Origin: Neobacillus thermocopriae
Lineage (GTDB): Bacteria; Bacillota; Bacilli; Bacillales; Cytobacillaceae
Direction: 5' to 3'
DNA length: 64,000 bases
Assembly (NCBI RefSeq): GCF_010975035.1
Contig: NZ_JAAIUV010000006.1
Location: 62,001-126,000 of the forward strand
Position numbers and translations under genes: made by a program
In this document: one piece after another, positions 56,478 through 64,000 of the stretch
Position numbering within the stretch: position 1 is the first letter of the stretch
How the letters are laid out: each line of letters starts with the position of its first letter
Notes under the pieces: model-generated
Told to the model about the DNA's origin: nothing
The model's database searches: none
The model's input: the letters and a program-made list of their open reading frames with translations, nothing else

Positions 56478-57416
56478 TTAAACTAATACATTCATAACGT
56501 TGCGTACAGATTGAACTGATTTATCGAGTGCAGCTTTTTCTTCTGGAGTAAGGTCAAGCTCAATTACTTTTTCTATACCGTTTGCACCAAGGATAGTTGG
56601 TACCCCCAGATAAATCCCTTCATACCCATACTCTCCTTCTAGGTAGGCGATAGCTGGTAATACACGACGCTGATCCTTAAGAATAGCTTCACACATTTCT
56701 ACTAAGGAAGCTGCAGGGGCATAGTATGCGCTACCGTTACCCAATAGACTAACGATTTCGCCGCCTCCTTTTCTGGTACGTTCCACAATTGCCTCTAAAC
56801 GGTCTTTTGGAATTAATTTTTCTAGTGGAATTCCACCAGCGTATGAATATCGAACAAGTGGAACCATTTCATCCCCGTGGCCGCCCAAAACGAAGCCGGT
56901 AATATCTTTCACAGAGAGGTTTAACTCTTGAGCAACAAATGTACGGAAACGCGCAGTGTCAAGAACACCTGATTGACCGATGACACGGTTTTTAGGGAAG
57001 CCGGACTCTTTATATACTGTGTACGTCATAGCATCAACAGGATTCGTTAATACAAGAATCGTACAGTTAGGAGAATACTTTACAACTTCCTGAGTGACTG
57101 CTTTCATCACCTTTTGGTTAGTTTGCACTAAGTCATCACGGCTCATGCCAGGCTTACGTGCTATACCTGCTGTGATTACAACAATATCAGAGTCCTTTGT
57201 GTCTTCATAATTGGATGTACCAATGATATTCGCATCAAATCCCTGAACCGGACTTGCTTCTAGCATATCCAGCGCTTTACCCTTTGTAGGATTTTCCATT
57301 TGAGGAATATCAACTAGAACAATATCACCAAGCTCTTTCTGGGCAAGCAGGAATGCAGTCGTAGCACCGGTAAAACCGCCACCAATCACAGAAATTTTCT
57401 TGCGTTTTAAAGACAT
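56478..57416 (-). CDS. mdh: Malate dehydrogenase
   Basis: Interconverts malate and oxaloacetate with NAD. LDH-like type: [18 protein letters not shown] (nucleotide binding), [12 protein letters not shown] (substrate loop Arg residues), [20 protein letters not shown] and the catalytic His in [10 protein letters not shown]. 312 residues as in B. subtilis CitH/Mdh. GGGGAGAGC before the ATG. Third gene of citZ-icd-mdh. Confidence 0.97.
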   Translation of the reverse strand: MSLKRKKISVIGGGFTGATTAFLLAQKELGDIVLVDIPQMENPTKGKALDMLEASPVQGFDANIIGTSNYEDTKDSDIVVITAGIARKPGMSRDDLVQTNQKVMKAVTQEVVKYSPNCTILVLTNPVDAMTYTVYKESGFPKNRVIGQSGVLDTARFRTFVAQELNLSVKDITGFVLGGHGDEMVPLVRYSYAGGIPLEKLIPKDRLEAIVERTRKGGGEIVSLLGNGSAYYAPAASLVEMCEAILKDQRRVLPAIAYLEGEYGYEGIYLGVPTILGANGIEKVIELDLTPEEKAALDKSVQSVRNVMNVLV

Positions 57417-57452
57417 TTTTGCTCTCCCCTTTATGAATGAAATTTAAATTCA

Positions 57453-57476
57453 AGGGGCTGTTAACAAACAGCCCTC
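57453..57476 (-). other. Hairpin between icd and mdh
   Basis: GGGGCTGTT / AACAGCCC(C) stem of eight or nine pairs without a T-run, in the 77-base gap between icd and mdh. It may be a processing or stabilising element. Confidence 0.45.
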
Positions 57477-57493
57477 ATGATCTCAAAAGCTAT

Positions 57494-58762
57494 TTATTCC
57501 ATGTTTTTAATTAATTCATCTGCAAATTCAGAAGTTTTTACTTCTGTTGCACCATCCATTAAACGGGCAAAGTCGTAAGTTACCACTTTAGAAGAAATGG
57601 TTTTCTCCATAGCCTTAATGATCAAGTTAGCTGCTTCATTCCAGCCTAAATGCTCAAGCATTAAAACACCGGAAAGGATGACAGAAGAAGGGTTTACCTT
57701 ATCTAAACCAGCATACTTTGGTGCTGTACCATGTGTGGCTTCAAAAATGGCATGTCCTGTTTCATAGTTTATGTTAGCACCAGGTGCGATACCAATTCCA
57801 CCTACTTGTGCTGCAAGTGCGTCAGAGATATAATCACCGTTTAGGTTCATCGTTGCAACTACATCAAACTCACGCGGACGAGTCAGAATTTGCTGTAAGA
57901 AGATATCAGCTATTGCATCTTTAATAATGATTTTACCAGCTGCTTCTGCTTCAGCTTGTGCTTTGTTTGCCGCTTCTGTACCTTGTTCCTCCTTGATGCG
58001 GTCATATTGAGCCCAAGTGAATACTTTATCTCCGAACTCTCTTTCAGCAAGCTCATATCCCCAGTTCTTGAACGCACCTTCAGTAAATTTCATGATATTC
58101 CCTTTGTGAACAAGAGTAACAGATTTACGTCCTTCCTTAATTGCATAATTAATAGCCGCACGAACTAAACGATGTGTGCCTTCTTCAGAAACAGGCTTAA
58201 TTCCGATACCGGAAGTTTCAGGGAATCTAATTTTCTTAACTCCCATTTCATTTTGCAGGAAGTTAATAACTTTCTTAACTGCTTCCGAGCCTTTTTCATA
58301 TTCGATACCTGCATAAATGTCTTCAGTATTTTCACGGAAAATAACCATATCTGTGTCTTGCGGACGCTTAACTGGGGAAGGTACTCCTTCAAACCATCTT
58401 ACTGGACGCAAGCATACAAAAAGATCTAATTCTTGGCGTAACGCAACGTTTAATGAACGGATTCCTCCACCAACTGGAGTTGTTAGTGGACCTTTAATAG
58501 CAATTAAATATTCTCTGATTACATCTAGAGTTTCTTGAGGAAGCCATTCACCAGTTTGATTGAACGCTTTCTCACCAGCTAAAACTTCTTTCCAAACTAG
58601 CTTACGCTCTCCCTTGTACGCCTTTTCAACCGCAGCATCCAATACGCGGTTAGCAGCTGCCCAAATATCAGGACCTGTACCGTCTCCTTCAATGAACGGA
58701 ATAATAGGATTGTTTGGAACGTTTAATACACCATTTGTAACCGTGATTTTTTCGCCTTGCAT
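57494..58762 (-). CDS. icd: Isocitrate dehydrogenase (NADP+)
   Basis: Oxidative decarboxylation of isocitrate to 2-oxoglutarate. Conserved [21 protein letters not shown] with the active-site Ser, [34 protein letters not shown] and the NADP-binding [11 protein letters not shown]. 422 residues, same as in B. subtilis. GGAGGG before the ATG. Second gene of citZ-icd-mdh. Confidence 0.97.
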   Translation of the reverse strand: MQGEKITVTNGVLNVPNNPIIPFIEGDGTGPDIWAAANRVLDAAVEKAYKGERKLVWKEVLAGEKAFNQTGEWLPQETLDVIREYLIAIKGPLTTPVGGGIRSLNVALRQELDLFVCLRPVRWFEGVPSPVKRPQDTDMVIFRENTEDIYAGIEYEKGSEAVKKVINFLQNEMGVKKIRFPETSGIGIKPVSEEGTHRLVRAAINYAIKEGRKSVTLVHKGNIMKFTEGAFKNWGYELAEREFGDKVFTWAQYDRIKEEQGTEAANKAQAEAEAAGKIIIKDAIADIFLQQILTRPREFDVVATMNLNGDYISDALAAQVGGIGIAPGANINYETGHAIFEATHGTAPKYAGLDKVNPSSVILSGVLMLEHLGWNEAANLIIKAMEKTISSKVVTYDFARLMDGATEVKTSEFADELIKNME

Positions 58763-58823
58763 GTTGTTCTCCCTCCTAGACTATGTAAACAAATAAAATA
58801 AAAATATGATATTGTACTTTGAT

Positions 58824-58853
58824 AAAGGTTAGAGGGGATTACCCCTAACCTTT
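58824..58853 (-). other. Hairpin between citZ and icd
   Basis: AAAGGTTAGaGGG / CCCCTAACCTTT stem with one bulged base, in the 136-base gap after citZ. T-runs are poor on both strands. A partial terminator or RNase-processing site could adjust citZ and icd expression. Confidence 0.5.
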
Positions 58854-58898
58854 TACACACAATTCTATTGAACCAATTTTTCGAAAAAAAGTAAAATA

Positions 58899-60017
58899 TT
58901 AAACTCTTTGCTCTATTGGGATATATTTTTGCTTTACTGGACCCGTGTATTCTGCTCTTGGACGGATTAAACGATTGTTATCATATTGTTCTAATATATG
59001 AGCTAGCCATCCAGATACACGACTTACCGCAAAGATTGGCGTCATTAAGTCATGGTCAATGCCAAGGCTGTGGTATACAGAAGCAGAATAGAAATCAACA
59101 TTTGGTGGCAGTTTCTTTTCACCTGTCACAATGCTTTCAATTTTAACGGACATATCATACCAATGTGGCTCACCTGTTAATTCAGTTAGTTTTTTGGACA
59201 TTTCCTTTAAATGCTTAGCACGAGGATCTCCTTGACGGTAAACTCGGTGACCAAAGCCCATAATTTTTTCTTTCTTTTGAAGCTTGCCGTAAATATATGG
59301 CTCAACATTTTCAAGAGTGCCAATTTCGGTAAGCATCTTCATTACCGCTTCATTTGCACCTCCGTGTAGAGGACCTTTTAATGCACCGATTGCAGCAGTA
59401 ATTCCAGAATATACATCCGATAAAGTAGCCACACAAACACGTGCTGTGAACGTAGAAGCATTCAATTCATGGTCGGCATGTAAGACCAAAGCTTTATCAA
59501 TTGCTTCTACTGCAATTTGATCAGGTTCTTTCCCTGAAAGCATATAAAGGAAATTAGCCGCAAAGCTTAAATCTTGTCTTGGTTCAACTGGTTCAAGACC
59601 CTTTCTTACACGTGCGAATGCAGCAACAATGGAAGGCATTTTCGCTTGGAGACGGATAGCCTTTCGATAATTGGCTTCCGGATCCATGGCATCTGCTTCT
59701 TTATCATACAACCCTAATAAAGATACTGCAGAACGAAGCGCAGCCATTGGATGAACTTCTTTGATCGGGTACATTTTAAAATGTTCAATTACTTCCTTTG
59801 GAAGTGAGGCATTTTCTGCCAGCTGCTTTTTTAATTCCGCTAGTTGTTCCGCATTAGGAAGTTTGCGATGCCATAAGAGATAAATCACTTCTTCAAAGCT
59901 CGCATTTTCAGCTAAATCATCAATGTTATATCCAACGTAAGTCAGGGTATCATCAATGATTGAGCTGATTGAAGATGTAGTTGCTACAATCCCTTCAAGA
60001 CCGCGTGTTACTGTCAT
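58899..60017 (-). CDS. citZ: Citrate synthase
   Basis: Condenses acetyl-CoA and oxaloacetate. Conserved catalytic region with HADHELNASTFTARV, GGANEAVMKML, and GFGHRVYRQGDPRAKHL with the final DFYSASVYHSLGI. The start is the ATG at 60017 (AAAGGAGAG upstream), giving 372 residues as in B. subtilis; a longer frame to 60053 is rejected. First gene of citZ-icd-mdh, preceded by a long leader. Confidence 0.97.
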   Translation of the reverse strand: MTVTRGLEGIVATTSSISSIIDDTLTYVGYNIDDLAENASFEEVIYLLWHRKLPNAEQLAELKKQLAENASLPKEVIEHFKMYPIKEVHPMAALRSAVSLLGLYDKEADAMDPEANYRKAIRLQAKMPSIVAAFARVRKGLEPVEPRQDLSFAANFLYMLSGKEPDQIAVEAIDKALVLHADHELNASTFTARVCVATLSDVYSGITAAIGALKGPLHGGANEAVMKMLTEIGTLENVEPYIYGKLQKKEKIMGFGHRVYRQGDPRAKHLKEMSKKLTELTGEPHWYDMSVKIESIVTGEKKLPPNVDFYSASVYHSLGIDHDLMTPIFAVSRVSGWLAHILEQYDNNRLIRPRAEYTGPVKQKYIPIEQRV

Positions 60018-60074
60018 AATAAAATCTCTCCTTTGCTTTCTAAATTTCCCCACTACCCTTTTTCTTAATAAACT

Positions 60075-60100
60075 TAAAAAATAGAAAACGAGTTTTCTAT
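60075..60100 (-). terminator. Terminator-like hairpin in the citZ leader
   Basis: ATAGAAAA / TTTTCTAT perfect 8-bp palindrome with a CTCG loop followed by six T, 58 bases before citZ and within its own transcript. A/T-rich and so only moderately stable. Confidence 0.5.
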
Positions 60101-60202
60101 CTAAGATTGGATGAAAGGGTTAAAATATTCAGATAAAAATAATAATATTTTAATGTTTGTACACTGACTGAGCGATTGCTCGCCAATCGGCACAAACAAC
60201 AT
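60101..60202 (-). CDS. Possible 33-codon leader ORF of citZ
   Basis: ATG at 60202 preceded by AAAGGG with 5-nt spacing; the frame ends with TAG immediately before the hairpin at 60081-60100. The product is unremarkable (starts MLFVPIGEQSL, ends NPFIQS). The frame is also open upstream to a GTG at 60283 near the predicted transcription start. Position beside the hairpin is suggestive of attenuation, but conservation is unknown. Confidence 0.28.
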   Translation of the reverse strand: MLFVPIGEQSLSQCTNIKILLFLSEYFNPFIQS

Positions 60203-60291
60203 GTATGCCCTTTCATTCAATGGAATGAATGAATTTACAATGAATCCATTATGCCAATAGGATTGAATTAAATAACTATACACTTAAGCCT

Positions 60292-60320
60292 ATTATAAAC
60301 AATAATCAGACTTTTGTGAA
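60292..60320 (-). promoter_or_regulatory. Promoter of citZ
   Basis: TTCACA and a perfect TATAAT with a 17-bp spacer. The predicted start near 60285 gives a leader of about 265 nt to the citZ ATG. Confidence 0.65.
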
Positions 60321-60373
60321 TGAAAAGAGAATGAAAATAATAAAAAAATATTATTTTAAAAAAAATCTTACTA

Positions 60374-60530
60374 GAAAAGCGGAAGCGCCCTGGTCAGCGG
60401 CGTATAGCCTGGAGGCTCTCCAACTGAGATAAAGGAAACACGAAGAACCGATGGTGATTCGATGTTGACTTATCGTAGGGCGGAGACCGAAGGATACTAG
60501 CCGCTAGGGCGCTGGAGCTAGACAGTTCTC
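60374..60530 (+). repeat. Dispersed repeat, copy C (tandem array, internally deleted)
   Basis: First unit of the array. It has the normal ends (AGCGCCCTGGTCAGCGGC and GCCGCTAGGGCGCT) but lacks about 55 bases of the middle: GCGTATAGCCT jumps to GGAGGCTCTCC. The right half is identical to copy D over more than 90 bases except for a few positions. Confidence 0.88.
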
Positions 60531-60560
60531 GAAGTCAAAAAATTTTATCTCTTCTAATCG

Positions 60561-60775
60561 GAAAAGCGGAAGCGCCCTGGTCAGCGGCGTATAGCCTCCT
60601 CCCAAAAGCTATCGCTTTCAGTCGTGCGATGTGGATGCTGCCGATGCCTTCCTTGTGGTGGTCTCCAACTGAGATAAAGGAAACACGAAAAACCGAAGGT
60701 GATTCGATGTTGACTTATCGTAGGGCGGAGACCGAAGGATACTAGCCGCTAGGGCGCTGGAGCTAGACAGTTCTC
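60561..60775 (+). repeat. Dispersed repeat, copy D (tandem array, full length)
   Basis: Complete 215-bp unit. Besides the paired ends, CCTTC and GGTCTCC on the left can pair with GGAGACC and GAAGG on the right, giving a second, inner stem. It is separated from C and from E by the same 30-base spacer (GAAGTCAAAAAATTTTATCT and on), so the array has a period of about 245 bp. Confidence 0.9.
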
Positions 60776-60805
60776 GAAGTCAAAAAATTTTATCTCTTCT
60801 AATCG

Positions 60806-61015
60806 GAAAAGCGGAAGCGCCCTGGTCAGCGGCGTATAGCCTCCTCCCAAAAGCTATCGCTTTCAGTCGTGCGATAGGCATGCTGCCGGGGCCCCTTTCT
60901 TGTGAAGATTTTCCAACCAATATAATGGAAAAAATAGGAGATTCGATGTTAACTTATTGTAGGGAAGAGAGCGAAGGTGTCTCGTCGTTAGAAGGCTGGA
61001 GGCTAGACAAGTCTC
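60806..61015 (+). repeat. Dispersed repeat, copy E (tandem array, right half decayed)
   Basis: The first 75 or so bases are identical to copy D, through TTTCAGTCGTGCGAT; the rest is diverged (GATGTTAACTTATTGTAGGG, GGCTGGAGGCTAGACAAG). The right closing arm no longer pairs well with the left. Confidence 0.85.
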
Positions 61016-61040
61016 AAAGTTGAAGATATATTTTCTTTTT

Positions 61041-61220
61041 AAGTAAATTGGCAATGATCTAGGCAGCAGTGTATGTCCTCCCCCAAAAAGTTATCACTTT
61101 CAATAGAGGCGATGCTGCCGGGACCTTCCTGTAAAGCTCTCCAATGGAGATATAAAAAACACTTGGATAAGTGAGACTTTCTTAGGTAGAAAGCGAAGGA
61201 ATTTAGACGTTATGGCACTT
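61041..61220 (+). repeat. Dispersed repeat, copy F (heavily decayed)
   Basis: Alignable pieces only: GTGTATGTCCTCCCCCAAAAAG, GGCGATGCTGCCGGGACCTTCC, CTCTCCAATGGAGATATAAAAAACAC and AAAGCGAAGG-type remains. It ends at the stop codon of ytwI. Confidence 0.65.
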
Positions 61221-61228
61221 CAACATTC

Positions 61229-61693
61229 TTATCTTATAAAAAATCCAATCATTTTCATACTGGCGTAAGCAATACCGGCCCCTATTAATGGTCCTACCGC
61301 CACTCCTTTAAAAATTGAAACCGATAAGATTGTACCCAGTACTAATGCTGTTGTAATTTGCGGATCCTTCGCCAGAAGTGTCACTCCTCCCTTTGCCAAA
61401 AGTGCCACTGCCATACCAGAAACTAATGCAACCCATGCATAGGGAGATTTAAAAGCTGCTGTCAAGTCTTTAAAACCAATTTCTCCACTCGCAATCGGTG
61501 CAAGGACCGCAATAGTTATGACGGTTACTCCCCAATTGATCCCTTTCGTTTGAATGTATGAAAATAATTTGGAATCTATATGAAATACTTTTAAGACTAA
61601 TAACACTGCAATAGCAATCATTAACGAATTGTTCTTAGCAAAAAAACCAATCACAAGTAGTAACAATAGAAATAAAACAGATTCATTAAACAT
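61229..61693 (-). CDS. ytwI: DUF441 family membrane protein (YtwI)
   Basis: 154 residues with about four to five membrane segments, the DUF441 pattern (LLLLVIGFFAKNNSLMIAIAVLLVLKV; GPLIGAGIAYASMKMIGFFI at the end). Function unknown. It is divergent from ytvI and lies upstream of citZ as in B. subtilis, with the repeat array in between. Confidence 0.88.
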   Translation of the reverse strand: MFNESVLFLLLLLVIGFFAKNNSLMIAIAVLLVLKVFHIDSKLFSYIQTKGINWGVTVITIAVLAPIASGEIGFKDLTAAFKSPYAWVALVSGMAVALLAKGGVTLLAKDPQITTALVLGTILSVSIFKGVAVGPLIGAGIAYASMKMIGFFIR

Positions 61694-61897
61694 TTTTCCC
61701 CAACTTTCTATATAAAACTATACTTCCATAGCAAACATCTAAACCATTCATAATAAAATATTCAAGTTTATAAGCCTGAAACTTTTCACTATTTAGTGCG
61801 TATGAAAATACGTAACAATTACAGATGAATATTAGGTGTATTGTCTAATAAAATGATAAACTATATCTAATTACTTTCGATGATAGGAGGTTGACCA

Positions 61898-63001
61898 TTG
61901 AATTCAAAGTATTTACACAGGATTATTCGTTTTGTATTGGTCGTCGGTGCAATAATCCTGGGCCTTTACGCTTTTTATTTAATTTCAAAGGTGACATACC
62001 CATTTTTAATCGGATTTGCCATTGCATTCTTCATTAACCCGCTTGTAAATCTATTGGAGAATAAGGCAAAAATGCCGCGTATACTTGCAGTTTTTGTTGC
62101 ACTCATCCTTATATTTGCCATCTTTGCCGGTTTAATTACTCTGTTAGTAGTTGAAATTGTCTCCGGTGCAAATTACTTGGCAAAAGTTATACCCCAGCAC
62201 TTGAACACATTTATCACTTATTTGGAAGATTACTTCACAAATTTGTACAATCAATTAACTAGGATGTTTAATAAGCTTGATGCAGGACAACAGGATACGA
62301 TTATTGCCAATATCCAAGATATAGGGCAAACGATTGGATCAACGGTCGGCAACTTTATTCAAAATTTCTTTGGTAACATTCCACTTATCTTATCTTGGTT
62401 TCCTAATGCTGCAACTGTCCTTATTTTCTCATTATTGGCCACGTTTTTCATCAGTAAAGATTGGTACCGGCTATCAAACTTAGGGAACAAGATATTGCCG
62501 GCAAAAGCAAGAACTAGTGGAAAGACCGTCTTTGCGGATTTAAAAAGGGCATTATTTGGGTTTATTAAAGCACAGGTGACTCTCATCTCCATTACAACGG
62601 TTATCATTTTAATTGGCTTACTAATTTTAAGAGTTGATTATGCGATCACCATTGCCCTTCTGACAGGTGTTGTAGATATCATCCCTTATCTAGGGACTGG
62701 AACAGTATTTGTTCCTTGGATCATTTATGAAGTAATTAGCGGTGATATAGGCCTGGCGATCGGTCTTGGTGTTCTTTATGTAATTGTTTTGGTTCAAAGG
62801 CAGATTATGGAACCAAAAATTCTTTCATCCAACATTGGGCTTGACCCATTAGCTACCCTCATTGCTCTGTTTGTTGGATTTAAATTGATTGGATTTTTAG
62901 GACTAATCATTGGGCCGGTAACCCTTGTCATTATCACCACCCTATATCGTGCCAATGTCTTTCATGACCTTTGGAATTTTATTAAAGGAAAAGAAATTTA
63001 A
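61898..63001 (+). CDS. ytvI: Sporulation integral membrane protein YtvI (AI-2E family)
   Basis: 367-residue AI-2E transporter-family protein; in Bacillus it is listed as a sporulation membrane protein of unknown mechanism. Hydrophobic pairs at both ends surround a soluble middle part (about 85-150), and the AI-2E signature VDIIPYLGTGTVFVPW and EPKILSSNIGLDPLATLIALFVG is present. TTG start with AGGAGG. One of the few plus-strand genes; ends at a bidirectional terminator. Confidence 0.9.
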   Translation: MNSKYLHRIIRFVLVVGAIILGLYAFYLISKVTYPFLIGFAIAFFINPLVNLLENKAKMPRILAVFVALILIFAIFAGLITLLVVEIVSGANYLAKVIPQHLNTFITYLEDYFTNLYNQLTRMFNKLDAGQQDTIIANIQDIGQTIGSTVGNFIQNFFGNIPLILSWFPNAATVLIFSLLATFFISKDWYRLSNLGNKILPAKARTSGKTVFADLKRALFGFIKAQVTLISITTVIILIGLLILRVDYAITIALLTGVVDIIPYLGTGTVFVPWIIYEVISGDIGLAIGLGVLYVIVLVQRQIMEPKILSSNIGLDPLATLIALFVGFKLIGFLGLIIGPVTLVIITTLYRANVFHDLWNFIKGKEI

Positions 63002-63004
63002 ATG

Positions 63005-63040
63005 AAAAAACGTCAACCTTCAATGAGGTTGACGTTTTTT
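63005..63040. terminator. Bidirectional terminator between ytvI and pyk
   Basis: AAAAAACGTCAACCT / AGGTTGACGTTTTTT perfect stem with a short loop and runs of six on both strands, shared by the convergent genes. Confidence 0.9.
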
Positions 63041-63042
63041 CA

Positions 63043-64000
63043 TTATAGCACACTTGCGTGACCGTTATATATGATCCCTCGCGTTGCATCGACTGTGACT
63101 TCTTGTCCATCTTTCATAAGCTCTAGTGCATTTTCTACTCCTACAATTACCGGAATCCCAAGGTTCAGACCAACAACAGCCGCATGACTTGTTAATCCAC
63201 CTTCTTGTGTAATGAGTGCTGCACATTTTTCAATGGCAGGCATCATTTCCTTGTCAGAACCAATAGTAACAAGAATAGAACCAGGTTTAACTTTTTCCAA
63301 AGCTTCCTTGGCATCGCGAGCTATTACTACTTTACCGAATGCAGACTTTCGACCAATTCCTTGAGCTTTTGTAATGATATCTCCAACGATATGAATTTTC
63401 ATTAAATTGGTTGTACCAGCTTCACCAACAGGTACCCCTGCTGTGATTACAACTAAATCACCATGCTTGACAATGCCACTATTTACACTTTCCTCAACCG
63501 CAATTTCCAACATTTCATCAGTTGTTGAAGCATATCTACCAAGCTTAGGATATACACCCCAAACTAAAGATAGTCGGCGACACACTACTTCGTTTGCTGT
63601 TACACCAACAATCGCTGCCTTTGGACGGTATTTAGAAATCATTCTTGCCGTATGACCGCTTTCTGTTGGTGCGATAATGGATTTTACATCTAGGTTTAAT
63701 GCAGTGTGAGCAACAGACAGTCCGATCGCTTCTGTCACATTGTGCTCCATGTTCTTACTGCGGTTAGATAAAATTTCTTTATGGTTTAATGCCTGTTCCG
63801 CTCTTAATGCAATGTTATGCATAGTTTGTACGGCTTCCACTGGATACTGTCCGGCAGCCGTTTCACCAGATAGCATAATGGCATCGGTACCATCAAAAAT
63901 GGCATTCGCTACATCACTGGCTTCAGCACGGGTAGGTCTTGGATTTCGCTGCATAGAATCAAGCATTTGAGTAGCCGTAATAACAGGTTTTCCATATGCA
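63043..64000 (-). CDS. pyk: Pyruvate kinase, C-terminal part (cut by window edge)
   Basis: Converts PEP and ADP to pyruvate and ATP. The frame stays open to the last base; the visible 319 codons start inside the barrel ([45 protein letters not shown]), then the allosteric C-domain, and the extra PEP-utiliser-type mobile domain ([21 protein letters not shown]) that is typical of Bacillus pyruvate kinases. The N-terminal part lies outside the window. Confidence 0.95.
   Translation of the reverse strand, partial: AYGKPVITATQMLDSMQRNPRPTRAEASDVANAIFDGTDAIMLSGETAAGQYPVEAVQTMHNIALRAEQALNHKEILSNRSKNMEHNVTEAIGLSVAHTALNLDVKSIIAPTESGHTARMISKYRPKAAIVGVTANEVVCRRLSLVWGVYPKLGRYASTTDEMLEIAVEESVNSGIVKHGDLVVITAGVPVGEAGTTNLMKIHIVGDIITKAQGIGRKSAFGKVVIARDAKEALEKVKPGSILVTIGSDKEMMPAIEKCAALITQEGGLTSHAAVVGLNLGIPVIVGVENALELMKDGQEVTVDATRGIIYNGHASVL

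Noticed and set aside
60285-60320. CcpC operator (ATAA-N7-TTAT) at the citZ promoter
   Set aside because: Only an ATTAT-N5-ATAAT arrangement is present, with the wrong spacing.
60863-61054. 63-codon minus-strand ORF inside repeat copies E-F
   Set aside because: It lies wholly in decayed repeat sequence, has no Shine-Dalgarno and is not open in the better copies.
60374-61220. CRISPR array
   Set aside because: Units are about 245 bp with identical spacers and internal structure; no short repeat/unique spacer pattern and no cas genes.

Overview
The window is a stretch of core chromosome from an aerobic, endospore-forming member of the Bacillaceae, close to Bacillus subtilis in gene content. 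The evidence is the sporulation and germination genes (gerE, gerM, sspI, ytxC, ytvI, ytaF), the Gram-positive replication genes dnaB, dnaI, polX, mutS2 and rnhC, the lysine riboswitch on lysC, the T-box leaders on pheS and thrS, and a gene order that follows the B. subtilis racE-to-pyk region almost step by step. I cannot fix the genus; Neobacillus or a relative is a guess. Nearly all genes lie on the minus strand, as expected for one replication arm read from its lagging side.

Layout. 1-4 kb is the only accessory-looking part: the end of an NhaC antiporter gene, a DUF5946 pseudogene with two stop codons, a frameshifted small gene, a DUF2332 gene, and a tRNA-Arg(UCU) whose 3' end and terminator are duplicated about 1.7 kb away. 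4-9.2 kb holds yfcE/ysnB, rdgB, rph, gerM, racE, a MarR regulator and gerE. 9.2-10.1 kb holds a dispersed repeat and a class D sortase. 10.4-13.6 kb is sdhCAB. 14-18.3 kb is yslB, lysC with its lysine riboswitch, uvrC and trxA. 18.6-23.8 kb is the fatty-acid oxidation cluster lcfA, fadR, fadB, etfB, etfA with a FadR operator. 24-30.7 kb is yshE, mutS2, polX, yshB, zapA and rnhC. 30.9-39.2 kb is pheST (T-box), ysgA, sspI, a M42 peptidase, dUTPase, ysdA and infC-rpmI-rplT with an L20-type leader. 39.5-47 kb is thrS (T-box), ytxC, dnaI, dnaB, nrdR and speH. 47.4-55.8 kb is gapB, coaE, ytaF, mutM, polA, phoR and phoP. 55.9-64 kb is a MaoC-like gene, mdh, icd, citZ, ytwI, ytvI and the C-terminal part of pyk.

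The genes form coherent units: three TCA-cycle enzymes in a row plus succinate dehydrogenase nearby, beta-oxidation with its electron-transfer flavoprotein under FadR, replication initiation (DnaB and DnaI), DNA repair (UvrC, MutM, PolA, PolX, MutS2) and several RNA-controlled biosynthetic genes.

The least explained material is non-coding. A roughly 215-bp repeat occurs at three loci (9.26, 47.16 and 60.4-61.2 kb), the last as a tandem array, and its ends can pair with compensatory changes between copies. The citZ gene has a leader of about 265 nt carrying a possible 33-codon ORF directly before a terminator-like hairpin. The speH leader contains a nested stem-loop. I saw no CRISPR array, intact insertion sequence, prophage or defence system, and I do not claim a new protein system here.
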